Positions 1-11,094 of a stretch of 64,000 nucleotides of DNA are shown piece by piece; positions within the stretch are counted from its first letter, which is position 1, and the number at the start of each line of letters is the position of its first letter. The stretch covers positions 112,920,801 through 112,984,800 of the forward strand of contig NC_035437.2 of the NCBI RefSeq assembly GCF_002127325.2, read 5' to 3'. Under the pieces are notes generated by a model. That model saw only the letters and a list, made by a program, of their open reading frames with translations. It was not told where the DNA came from and did not search any database. Origin of the DNA: Helianthus annuus (taxonomy: Eukaryota > Streptophyta > Magnoliopsida > Asterales > Asteraceae). A program made the translations under genes and the position numbers.

Positions 1-1
1 A

Positions 2-1000
2 GAATTCTACGATATCCTAAGGAAGAATAAGAAATTTGAGTGGACTGAGAAACATGAGAACGCTTTACAAGCCCTTAAAGAATATATGTCCTCAGCACCA
101 GCATTAGCAAAACCTGAAAAAGGAGATGTGTTATCCTTATACCTGGCGGTATCCTCAACCGCTGTAAGTGCTGTCCTTGTCAAGGATCACGAAGGTACAC
201 AATATCCTATCTACTATGTAAGTAAAAGTCTACTTGATGCCGAATCCAGGTACTCACACCTCGAAAAACTTATCCTCGCATTAATCATGGCATCGACTAA
301 GTTAAGACATTATTTTGAAACCCATACTATTGTCGTTAGAACTAATTTTCCAATTAAGAATGTCCTCAGGAAACCAGATATGTCAGGGAGAATGGCTAAG
401 TGGGCAGTAAAGCTTAGTGCCCATGATATAAGATACGAACCAAGAACAGCTATTAAATCTCAAGCACTAGCTGACTTTGTGGCTGATTTCAGTAGTGATC
501 TACAAATAGAAGCAGAATTGGAGGTTCAGCAGCTGGATGAGACCAAGGATCCTTGGATACTACATACTGACGGATCCTCAAATATCAAAGGCACAGGGCT
601 AGGGATCCTACTAAAATCGCCACAGGGGGACATAATACCCCACTCCATAGCCTGTGAGTTTCAAGCAACTAACAATGAGGCTGAATATGAAGCCTTAATT
701 GCTGGCTTACAGATTGCTAAGGATATGGGGGTAAGATATCTCGAAGTATATGTAGATTCATTATTGATCACCAATCACTTTAATGGATCCTATGCTGTTA
801 AAGGTGAAAAACTAACCAAATATTTAGAGATAGTCAAAGAATTGGCACTCTCTTTTGTTTCTTTTAGCTTAACACAGGTACCAAGGGAGGATAACACGGA
901 AGCTGATGCATTGGCCAACCTAGGATCATCCTTAAAAATTCCAGAAGATATAAGTATCCTATCATCCATATCCTGGCGCCTGCTATTGAAAATCAAGTAG
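2..1000 (+). pseudogene. RT tail, RNase H and archaeal-type RNase H of element A
   Basis: The frame is open from base 2 with no true start, so this is an internal piece of a polyprotein. The first part (to about 480) matches the Ty3-type RNase H tether region (YVSKSLLDAESRYSHLEK). It lacks the usual catalytic Asp residues: LAVS stands where DAS is expected and TNF where TDH is expected. From about 560 a second RNase H has the expected acidic set: TDGSS, NNEAEYEAL, YVDSLL and EADALANLG. This active-looking copy probably removes RNA from the hybrid during reverse transcription. The frame is lost near 955-958 by a one-base indel. The frame that continues (PIIHILAP) leads straight into the integrase ORF, whereas in element C the same stretch is one frame. 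The stop at 998-1000 is therefore a lesion. Confidence 0.85.
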
Positions 1001-1002
1001 CC

Positions 1003-2298
<1,296 letters not shown>

Positions 2299-2811
2299 AC
2301 ATGATCCTTCAATGTGATCCTTACTTTGAAGTATCCTTGAAGGATCCCGGAGATATCAGTGATCCTTACTCTGGTAATATGCTTATCCTGAAACTATTGC
2401 ATTTTCTTACTTTTTACCTAAGGATAAGGATCATGTATCCTTCATCCTCTACTCACAAACCATTTGAGTTATGATAAGTTCAGGTATCTTCAGCATATCG
2501 TCAAAGATCTTCAAAAGCACCGCAGATCCTTGGGTCTAACCCCAGTTATCCTTGGGATTATCCCCAGTTTCCGCCAGCAGCGCACGATGATCCTGGTATA
2601 GTTCACGTCTTTGGGACCAGTACCCACTTTCGGGGCTGACAACCTCATCGTACTGGCTATACTTAGGATCCTACGTATAATGGTAGACGTACCATACATC
2701 CGTTCCTAAGGTTTCTAACGTTTTCACGTTAGCTAAGGTTTTGACATTTTCATGTCACTAAGTTTGGATAGTTGCCAGAAAGGGCCATACTCCAGTTTAC
2801 ATACGATCCTT

Positions 2812-2925
2812 TGGGCTTGTCCCCAGTTATCCTTTGGGCTTGTCCCCAGATTCCTATGGGCTTGTCCCCAGTGATCCTCTGGGATCATTCTCAGTTATCC
2901 TTTGGGCATGTCCCCAGTTACTAAT
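2812..2925 (+). repeat. Short tandem repeat, about 22-bp unit, five degenerate copies
   Basis: Degenerate copies of GGGCTTGTCCCCAGTTATCC follow each other. Variants include a unit with GGGATCATTCTCAGTTATCC. The same array occurs at the matching place in element B (7618-7710), and a related GGGTTTATCCCCAGTA array occurs in element C (30318-30365). It is therefore an old, lineage-wide part of these elements. Confidence 0.75.
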
Positions 2926-3371
2926 TTATCTTTTACATTGGCTTAGTCCCAAGTTATATCTCACTTTTCAGGTTTTGGAAGTCTAAACACATAAGGGTCC
3001 TTAATCCTTATTAACTATCAAAGTCTTATCTACGATTGTCTCGATTGAAGGTTAGGATCCTGACTTGGATCCTCAGGTATGATCCTTGACTATTTTGATT
3101 ATATTCATTATCCTAACCGACCCTTATACTTTGACAACCAAACCTATGATCCTTGAACTAAAATGCTTTGAATATTTTCGATATCAGGATATTTGATCCA
3201 GGATCATATCCTAAATTTATTAAAACATATTTTCAACTCTTGATAAATATACTACAAAGACAATTGAGAAAAAAGAGGATAATTAAAGGATAACGACACG
3301 AGATAAGCCAGAAAAGTTAAGTTATATTATTAAATAAAAGGATCATTAACCCTTTCAAAAGATTGTCAAAA

Positions 3372-3425
3372 TTGCCAACCCACATTTCTACCAGCAAAAC
3401 GTGGCCCGTCCACATGGGTTGGCAA
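3372..3425. other. Stem-loop with an 11-bp perfect stem
   Basis: TTGCCAACCCA (3372-3382) is exactly complementary to TGGGTTGGCAA (3415-3425), with a loop of about 32 bases. Element B has the same stem at 8162-8172 and 8205-8215 with a nearly identical loop. It lies about 280 bases beyond the stop of the antisense gene and about 1.1 kb beyond the sense integrase stop. A role as a 3'-end or processing signal for convergent transcripts is my inference. Confidence 0.55.
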
Positions 3426-3701
3426 AGGGTGTCCATTGTCTATGCGGTCTTAGCATTGTGCAGGGAAATAAAAGCGGCAGGATCACAAAGGCTTCATCCC
3501 CCAAACAGAGGATCCCTCCACCTTTTGCAATCCTACCTATTGTTCAAAGGATCCAGGATCCTTAACCCTAAGAAACTATTGTTCAGATATTACAGACCAT
3601 AATTGTTTCAAACCATCAACAACCACAAAAAACCACTATCAAACCTAAAAAATTGGGCTCCGGCCTAGTCAACAATATCCATCATCGCCCAATCATGCAG
3701 C

Positions 3702-5303
3702 CTACACCTTCGCTGCTTCATCACCACCAGCATCTCCACCTTGATCCTTCTCAGCATCACCACCTTCCAGCATGGGGATCTCCTCAGCCTCATCCTCGTC
3801 CTCCAGGTCTGCCAGCCTTGCCTTCCAACCTTCAACATCCCACGAGCTTTTGTCAAAGGTAGGATCCTGAGCCTCCTCGGCCATCTGAAGTTGTATCTTG
3901 TACATAGCAATTGCCGCAGAGACTTTAGCATCCTGAGTAATGTCATGCTTCTCATAATCGAACTTGATCAAAGCTTTGACAGCCTCATCCTTAACGGCCC
4001 GGATCTTCTTCTCAAGATCAGTGATCTTGAGATCCTTCAGCACACCCATTTGATGAAGGTCGGCAATCTGGCGATCCTGATCTTCAACGTGGCCAACATA
4101 AGATTCTATTTCAGTAAGTTTCTGCAAAAACAACAGGATATAACGTCAGACACGGGTGATCCTCAAAAACCATCAGGATAACCAACAGGGGCAGTGATCC
4201 TGACCTCGTTGACAGAATCAAGAAATTGCTGACGGAGGAGGGGGAATCCCTGAAGATCCTCAGAAACTTTCCTCTTCTTTCCCTTACCCATAATGGGTAA
4301 TTTAGGGGCTGAAGCAGAAGGACTAGCAACCGAAGTCTTCTTCTTCGAAGACGTGACCTTGGCAAGATCATCAATCCCAAACAAGGAGGCAGATTTGGCA
4401 GACTTAGCAGACTTTCCAGCACCTACACAATCAAAAAAAACAAGATAAGTTGCTTTATTACTCAAACAATCCTACATTTAATTTATTTTCTATAAGGATA
4501 CTTACTTGACATAGTGGCAGATGCAGAGGATACTTCTTGAGAATCTTGGACGGTGACTTGGAAACTTCTGATTTCAGGATTAAGCTTTTTAAAAGCTAGG
4601 ACTCTCTCTTTTGCAGCAGGGCTTAATTTCAGATGAGCAATGGATATAGCTGCACAAAAGATAAAAAGAGATATTAGTGATCCTCATTATATGAGACAGG
4701 GCTAATAGTGATCCTTCGAGGATCCTCTATCCTACCATGAGTGGCCCATTCCTTGGGCAGATCCTTCCCATCTGGGATGGAATCCCTCCTAACAAAGAAA
4801 AAGCGACGCTTCCAGTTTGTATCGTTCTTAGTAACCTTGAAGACAGGGTGATCCTCCCCGGCTTTCCGTTTCAACAAATACCGGTGAGAACCAAAGGTGG
4901 TGAGATCGTAAAACTCAGCTAACTCCGCCATCCCCAGATCAATCCCTTCCTGCTCGATGACCCTCTCGAAGGTATACAGAACCCTCCAGATCATCGGCAT
5001 AGCTTGGATATATGAAATGCCGGTTAAGGAAAAGAAAGATCGGGTGAACAATGGAAAAGGATATGAATACCCTATGGTAAATGGAGTAGCAGGAAAAGCC
5101 ACCCAGGTATCCGAAACAGAGTCACTCAGAGCGGTAGGTGTGAAGGACTTGAAAACAGCATTCGCCGGAAAGCAATGACGAATTCTGTCTATGTGAACAT
5201 CAGTGAAGCAACACCTCTCCGTAGGAGAATCCTTGATAATCCCCTGGCTTTTTAAGGGACTATCCTTCTTGGAATCCTTGTGTGGAGAATTCCGGAGCAA
5301 CAT
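3702..5303 (-). CDS. Antisense four-exon gene of element A, gypsy-type transposon domain protein
   Basis: On the minus strand four exons join into one open frame: 5303-4736 (568 nt), 4649-4506 (144), 4422-4205 (218) and 4121-3702 (420). Together they make 1350 nt, or 449 codons plus stop. Introns are 86, 83 and 83 nt, all GT..AG, with pyrimidine-rich ends such as TCTTTTGTGCAG and TGTTTTTGCAG. Exon 1 encodes a domain resembling the putative gypsy-type transposon domain (Pfam Transposase_28, from memory), with DLTTFGSHRYLLKRK and NDTNWKRRFFFV. Exon 3 is lysine-rich (GKGKKRK), a possible nuclear signal. Exon 4 is coiled-coil-like with an acidic tail. I chose the ATG at 5303 because MLLRNSP is conserved in element B. 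Function unknown. The splice model comes from sequence alone, supported by equal exon sizes in B. Confidence 0.7.
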
Positions 5304-5460
5304 GTTTGTGACGAGACGGAAACAGAGTAAAAGCAAAAAACAGAGCTAAGAGAAGGAAGAAAGGAAAGAGAGAAGAAGAGGATACCTGATCAGTCTTCGG
5401 TAGCGATTATAAAGGGAAGATATCTCGAATTTAAATGCAGAGTGATCCTAACCCTATCTC

Positions 5461-5469
5461 CTATTTATA
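5461..5469 (-). promoter_or_regulatory. Putative TATA box of the antisense gene, element A
   Basis: The minus strand reads TATAAATAG here, about 158 bases upstream of the ATG at 5303. Element B has the same nonamer in the same context (10215-10223, about 143 bases upstream of its ATG). Between TATA and ATG both copies carry a pyrimidine-rich leader. No transcription data are available, so this is a motif call. Confidence 0.45.
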
Positions 5470-5610
5470 ATCATGATTTGCAGGGATTGTCACATCTATG
5501 ACGTAATGATCACAACGGCTAGTCCATGTGTAACGGCTAGTTATTCGGAGTCGCCCGTTGGAGATAAGAACAAAACAAAATATAACTCGTCTATTTACAA
5601 TTAACTCCTT

Positions 5611-5626
5611 ATATTTTGGGGGCAAT
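5611..5626 (+). promoter_or_regulatory. Polypurine tract of element A
   Basis: ATATTTTGGGGGCAAT directly precedes the 3' LTR start TGTT. The same tract precedes the LTR of B (10363-10378), and TTTTGGGGACAAT precedes those of C and F. It is the expected primer for plus-strand synthesis. Confidence 0.8.
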
Positions 5627-6345
5627 TGTTAGGGCTGGATTTTTATTATAGGTGATCCTTACACGTGATCCTAACCAGTGATCCTTGTTTCTTTGGCAGA
5701 CAGCGATCCTCAGGAGGACTTCAGGATCAGGATCATGGGACATTATAGGATCCTCATACTAACGATCATCTTCGCTTAATGCAATGTTATTTTTGCAGGA
5801 ATATCTAGCAGGATATGCTCTAGGCATTATGATCCAGGGACGCGTCTTCACAATTATGGCAAGAGCTTGATTGAAGAAAGACGTTGCACAGGATATGGAA
5901 ACATGGCTTGATTCATGGGCAGCAATTTAGGCTAGATTGTCTTTATTTCTAAAGGGGTAATGAGCTGATAATTAGTCATTTTACCTAAAATAAGTCACCT
6001 ACACTTGTATAAATACCCCTCTTCCTCATTCGGAAGAACACACACGACATACGACACAACTCTCAAACACTTAGACACTCAGTGATCCTTGTACTCAGCT
6101 CATTACTATCCGAAGTTGTAACTACATTTTTATTATATTAAAGTTGGTGATCGGTAGTTGCCATCACCCGAGGTTTTTTATGCCGGAGATCATCCATTGA
6201 TCAAGGGCTTTTTCCTCGTATAAATCATTGTGTCTTTGCATCTTTATCACAGAAGTGATCCTTTACTTTCATAATTAACCAAGCATCATACCCCGTTTAC
6301 ATAAAGTTTGGTTACATTATCCTTGTGTGATTTTTGACCAAAACA
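5627..6345 (+). repeat. 3' LTR of element A (719 bp)
   Basis: The LTR runs from TGTTAGGG just after the polypurine tract to GACCAAAACA. The same end motif closes the LTRs of B, C and F. A TATA box (TATAAATA) lies at 6008-6015. A stem-forming element conserved in all four Tat LTRs lies at 6168-6218 (CCGAGG ... CCTCG). The 5' LTR is outside the window, so age and target duplication cannot be judged. Confidence 0.85.
6168..6218 (+). promoter_or_regulatory. Conserved stem element in LTR A
   Basis: CCGAGG and CCTCG flank an inner GATC...GATC pair, with ATGCCGGAGATC and TTGATCAAGGGC between them. It lies about 155 bases downstream of the TATA box, so it should be in the transcribed leader. Matching elements lie at 10915-10966, 31998-32043 and 37379-37424 although the surrounding LTR sequence has diverged. 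Confidence 0.5.
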
Positions 6346-7220
6346 CTATATCCTCCTCTTGGCCATTTATGAGATGGGGTATGGATATAGTTGGTAAGCT
6401 CCCTAAGGCACCTGGTGGAAAAGTGTTCATGCTTGCTATGACTGATTACTTCTCCAAGTGGATAGAGGCTGAAGCTTTTGCCCAAGTCAGGGAAAAGGAA
6501 GTCATATCCTTCATTAAAAGAAATATTATAACTAGATTTGGTATTCCTTCTGAAATTATATGTGATAATGGTTCCCAATTTATTGGGGGCAGAACTACTA
6601 ACTTTTGTGACAGTTGGGGGATTAAGATGATAACATCAACACCAGTCCACCCACAAGCTAATGGTCAGGCAGAATCATCCAATAAGATCATCATCAATAA
6701 TTTGAAGAAGAAGCTTGGATCCAAGAAAGGGAAATGGGCAGAAGAGTTACCTTATGTGCGTTGGGCTGATAGGACAACCCCCAAGAATGCTACAGGCCAG
6801 ACTCCATTCTCTTTGGTATTTGGGGCAGAATCAGTGATCCCTACAGAAATGGTGGTCCCAACTGCTAGAACAAGTATTCGTGATCCTGAGGAAAATGATG
6901 AAAACTTGGTTCAAGACCTAGATACTATAGAAGAAATAAGGGATCTGGCTAGGATAAGGATGGCCAGTTATCAACAACGAATGGCTGGTGCTTACAACAA
7001 AAATGTTAGGATTAGAAAATTCCAAGTTGGTGATATGGTACTAAGGAAAACATTTCAGAATACCACCAATCCTGCTGATGGAAAGTTGGCTCCAAAGTGG
7101 GAAGGCCCTTATTTGATCAAAGCTGAGGCAGGAAAGGGGGCATATAGATTGCTAACAATGGAAGGTGATTTACTACCAAGAGCCTGGAATGCTGTCCACT
7201 TGAAGAAATATTTCATGTGA
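6346..7220 (+). pseudogene. Integrase of element B, N-terminus cut off by insertion of A
   Basis: The open frame starts at the LTR junction and ends at 7220. It holds the integrase core with all three acidic residues ([25 protein letters not shown]) and the C-terminal module ending AWNAVHLKKYFM. Protein identity to the integrase of A is very high by eye. The HHCC zinc domain is missing because it lies on the other side of element A. No stop interrupts the remaining part, so the break is due to the insertion and not to decay. Confidence 0.88.
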
Positions 7221-7617
7221 GTAGGATCCTCGCAGAACAGATGATCCTCACATCATGAGTATCCTTGAAGGATCCTTAAAGCACAGATGATCCTTACTTT
7301 GGTATCCTTAGCAAAAGGATGGTTATCCACAAAAGCAACCAGTTACTTGGGTTTGACCCTAGTTATTTGGGCTTGACCCCAGTTTCGCCAGTAGCGCATG
7401 ATGATCCTGGTATAGTTCATGGCAGTGGGACCAGTACTCGCTTTAGGGGCTGATAATTCCATTGTACTGGCTATACCTAGGATCCTACGTATAATGGTAG
7501 ACGTACCATACATCCGTTCCTAAGGTTTCTAACGTTTTCACGTTAGCTAAGGTTTTGGCATTTTCATGCCACTAAGTTTGGATAGTCGCCAGTTAGGGCC
7601 ATACTCCAGTATACAAA

Positions 7618-7710
7618 CGATCCTTGGGCTTGTCCCCAGTTATCCTTGGGCTTGTCCCTAGTTATCCTTGGGCTTGTCCCGAGTTATCCTTGGGCTTATC
7701 CCCAGTTGCT
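7618..7710 (+). repeat. Short tandem repeat in element B
   Basis: About four near-identical units of GGGCTTGTCCCCAGTTATCC are present, more uniform than in element A. The position relative to integrase and antisense gene is the same. Confidence 0.7.
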
Positions 7711-8161
7711 AACTTTTAACTTATATTGGCTTAGTCCCAAATTATGTTCTATTTCAGGTCTTTAAAGCTAAACAACCAAGGATCCTTGATCCTTACTTCT
7801 TACTAAGGTTTGTCTTATAGTTATCCTGGTTATGGTATTACGGACTAGGATCCTAACTTGGATCCTCAGGTATGATCCTTAACTATTTTAATTTTGTTCA
7901 TTATTCATTTGAATAACCCTTATACTTTGACAACTGAACTAATGATCCTTAAAATATACTACTTTTTGGAATTTTTCAACTGTAGGATATTTGATCCTGG
8001 ATCATATCCTAAATACTCTTATTTAATTTGTTCAACTTTTCTTATTCAAACAAGTGTATATTAGTACAATTGAAAATTAAAGGAAAACAACACAAGAGAT
8101 AAGCCAAAAAGGATTAAAGTTATTTTATTAACATAGGATTAACCATCAAAAGTTGTCAAAA

Positions 8162-8215
8162 TTGCCAACCCACGTTTCTACCAGCAAAACGTGGCCCGTC
8201 CACATGGGTTGGCAA
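8162..8215. other. Stem-loop of element B
   Basis: TTGCCAACCCA (8162-8172) pairs with TGGGTTGGCAA (8205-8215). Both arms are identical to those in element A, while nearby sequence differs by many substitutions and indels. Confidence 0.55.
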
Positions 8216-8469
8216 CGGGTGTCCATTGTTTGTGTGGTCATAACATGCAGGTAATAAAAGGCGGCAGGATCACAATGGCTTCATCCCCCAAACAGAGGAT
8301 CCCTCCACCATTTGTAATCCTACCTGTTGTCTAAAGGATCCTGGATCCTTAACCCTAAAGCTATTGTTCAAGTACAAACCAACAATTGTTCAACAAAAAC
8401 TACCATCAAAACTAAAAAATTGGGCTCCGGCTATGTCTAGAAGTGTCCATCATTGCCCAATCATGCAGC

Positions 8470-10072
8470 CTACACCTTCGCTGCGTCACCACCTCCAGCT
8501 CCACTTGCTTCACCACCATGATCCTTGCCACTGCTTCCAACCTCGATCGTCAGGATCTCTTCAGCCTCCTCCTCATCTTCCAGCTCATCCAGCCTTGCCT
8601 TCCAGCCTTCCACATCCCAGTTGCTCCTGTCGAAGTCAAAATCCTAAGCTTCCAAGGCCATCTGCAGTTTGCTCTTATACATCGCTATGGCAGCAGAGAC
8701 TTTGCCATCCTGGGTGATCTCATGCTTCTCGTATTCAGCATTAATTAGCACCTTGGCCGTCTCATTTTTGGCATTCTGGAGGTCTTTTTGGAGATCGGCA
8801 ATCTTGAGATCCTTGAGCAGTGCAACTTGTTGGAGGTCAGCAATCTTCCTATCCTGCTCCTCAACGTTCCCCACATAATCTTCAATCTCAACAAATTTCT
8901 GCAAAGAGGATAAAGAACAGTTCAGGACCAGGTGATCCTCAAACAAGCAGGATATACAAGTAGGGACAGTGATCCTTACATCGTTGAAGTACTCGAGGAA
9001 TTAGTGGCGGATCAGAGACAGGCCTTGCAGATCCTCAGCCTCAGAGGCTTTTCTTTTCTTGCCTCCCCTTCCTTTGGAGGGTGCCTTGGGGATTGAAGTA
9101 GTTGGGCTAGCAGGAAGCTTTTTCTTGGAGGATCGGACGTTATCCAGATCGGTCACACTGAACTTAGAAGCAGATTTGGAAGCTTTTCCAGCACCTGCAC
9201 AATCAAAGCAAGATAAGTATCCTTATCCTATTTCTATTTAACTAATTATTTAAATTTTTAAACAGGATACTTACTTGACATGGTGACTGAGCCTGAGGAT
9301 ACCTCGTGTGAATCCTGGGTGATTGTCTTGAATGATCTTGTTTCAGGACCAAGTCTTCTGAAAGCAGCGAGTCGTTCCTCAGTGACAGGAGATGCTATGA
9401 GATGTGAGACGGTAACAGTTGCATAACAAAAAACAAAAGGGTGTCAGTGATCCTCATACAAAAGAAAACTGTCCGGTGATCCTTCTCAGGATCCTCTATC
9501 CTACCATGAGTGGCCCATTTTCTTGGTAGATCCTTTCCATTGGGGATAGAATCCCTTTGAACGAAGAAGAAACGCCGTTTCCAGTTGGTGTCATTCTTGG
9601 AGGCTTTAAAAATTGGGTGTTGTTCACCAGGCTTACGTTTGAACAAGTATCGGTGGGATCCAAAGGTAGTGAGATCATACATCTCGGCCAGCTCTGACAT
9701 TCCTAGGTCAATCCCCTCCTGCTCAATGATCCTCTCAAGGGTATGCAAAATGCTCCAGATCATTGGCATGGCTTGGATATAAGAAATGCCAGTAAGAGAG
9801 AAGAAGGATTGGGTAAAGGCCGGAAAAGGATAGGTATAGCCTATGGTGAATGGTGCAACAGGAAAGGCAACCCAATTTTCAGAAACATGATCACTCAGGG
9901 CAGTGGGATCAAAGGATTTAAATACGGTGTTCGCTGGGAAGCAATAGCGGATTCTATCGATCTGTGGATCAGTGAAACAACAGCGTTCCTTTGCGGAATC
10001 TTTGATGATTCCTTGACTTTTCAGAGGGCTGTTTTTCTGGTGATCCTTAGCGGGAGAGTTCCGGAGCAACAT
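8470..10072 (-). pseudogene. Antisense gene of element B, decayed copy of the four-exon gene
   Basis: The exon layout matches element A: 10072-9505 (568 nt, same length), 9418-9275 (144 nt, same length), 9194-8980 (215 nt) and 8898-8470 (429 nt). Exon 1 has the same domain (DLTTFGSHRYLFKRKPGE, NDTNWKRRFFFV). Exon 4 is again a coiled coil with an acidic, glycine-rich tail ending DAAKV. Three lesions stop it from working: the first acceptor reads ATGCAA where A has GTGCAG, exon 3 has a stop (RH*FLEY where A has RQQFLD), and exon 4 has a stop at 8644-8646. The donors GTAGG, GTAAGT and GTAAGG are intact. It is a pseudogene, but its conserved architecture supports the splice model in A. Confidence 0.7.
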
Positions 10073-10214
10073 TTTCGGCAAGATGATGGTAAAAGAAGTA
10101 AAACAGAGTAAGAGAAGGAAGAAGATGAAGAGAGAATACCTGATTGATCTTCGGATGAGATTATAAAGGGAGTTTCTCTAAGATTTAAATGCAAATTGAT
10201 CCTATCTCTAACTC

Positions 10215-10223
10215 CTATTTATA
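10215..10223 (-). promoter_or_regulatory. Putative TATA box of the antisense gene, element B
   Basis: TATAAATAG on the minus strand lies about 143 bases upstream of the conserved ATG at 10072. It is the same nonamer in the same setting as in element A. Confidence 0.4.
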
Positions 10224-10378
10224 ATCATGATCTTGCAGGGTAGTCACTTCTGTGACGTCAGGATTGCAACGGATAGTTCAATTTAAACGGCTATATATCC
10301 GTTAGTTAGTTGCGGATAAGATCAACAAAATATAACTCATTTATTTTACATAATTACTCCTTATATTTTGGGGGCAAT

Positions 10379-11094
10379 TGTTAGGGGAGGATTTCCTAAT
10401 GACCTGTGATCCTCATGCATTATCCTGTTTAGTGATCCTTACTTCTGTGACAGATAGTGATCCTTAGAAGTGTTTCAGGATCAGGATCATGGATCATCCT
10501 AAGGATCCTTATACTAACGATTGTTCACTTTGAATTCGGTATTGTTTTGCAGGAGTAACAGCTTGGACTTAGTCTTGGCAACGTCCCTGAAGAATATTCC
10601 ACGGTTATTCCGCATGTGCTTGACTGAAAAAGGACGTTATGGAGTCGTGGGAAGGCTTGCATGAATTGCGGGATGTTAGTTAGCATAGTTAACTTCTATT
10701 TTTAAAGGGGTAGCTTGCTAGTTTTTAGAACACTTGGCTAATTTTGGCTACACACACTCGTACAACTGCACTCAACAGCTTACGGCAAAACACTTAGCAA
10801 TTTTCACACATTTCTACACGATACAGTACAGTGATCCTTGTACCTAGCTCGCTATTATCCAAAGTTGTAAAGAATTATTGTTTAATTTGAGTTGGTGATC
10901 AGTAGTTTCCATCACCTGAGGTTTTTTATGCCGGAGATCATTCATTGATCAAGGGCTTTTTCCTCGTATAAATCATTGTGTTACTTGTGCAATACATTTC
11001 TGAGTGATCCTCATTGTTGTTTACCAATTCAAGCATCATACCCCGTAACAAAGAGTTTGGTTGCATTATCCTTGTCTAATTTTCGACCAAAACA
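10379..11094 (+). repeat. 3' LTR of element B (716 bp)
   Basis: The LTR begins TGTTAGGGGAGG after the tract TTTTGGGGGCAAT and ends CGACCAAAACA. It aligns with LTR A over its length. Where A has TTGTATAAATACC, this copy reads TCGTACAACTGCAC, so the TATA box is lost. The stem element is kept at 10915-10966, with CTGAGG in place of CCGAGG. The next base is inside an open gag frame (element C). Confidence 0.82.

Larger units (their letters stand above)
2299..3701. other. Spacer between integrase and antisense gene, element A
   Basis: No coding region is supported here. The spacer is full of the motif GGATCCT/GATCCTT, which occurs throughout elements A, B and C. It also holds a short tandem repeat (2812-2925) and a long stem-loop (3372-3425). 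Element B carries a recognisable copy of the same spacer (7221-8469), including near-identical blocks such as 2670-2750 against 7480-7560. It separates the end of the sense pol from the end of the antisense gene, so two transcripts would converge here. Confidence 0.6.
7221..8469. other. Spacer of element B with short repeats and stem-loop
   Basis: This non-coding spacer is homologous to 2299-3701. It contains about four copies of GGGCTTGTCCCCAGTTATCC at 7618-7710 and the 11-bp stem TTGCCAACCCA/TGGGTTGGCAA at 8162-8215. No ORF is supported. Confidence 0.6.
6346..11094 (+). mobile_element. Element B: right part of a Tat-lineage retrotransposon, split by A
   Basis: The first bases after LTR A are integrase codons in frame (I-S-S-S-W-P-F-M against I-P-S-S-W-P-F-M in A). 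B is therefore a host element cut by A, and its left half should lie upstream of the window. It repeats the layout of A: integrase, spacer with the same repeat and stem-loop, antisense gene, polypurine tract (10363-10378) and 3' LTR. A and B are sister copies of one family. Confidence 0.8.

Noticed and set aside
3653..4181. Plus-strand ORFs opposite the antisense gene (also 8364-8878)
   Set aside because: They are shadows of exon 4 of the minus-strand gene. The minus-strand frames have coiled-coil character and conserved splice borders.
6327..6345. Upstream start of the B integrase inside LTR A
   Set aside because: The 19 bases before 6346 belong to the LTR of A. The open frame there is chance, and the true N-terminus was cut off.
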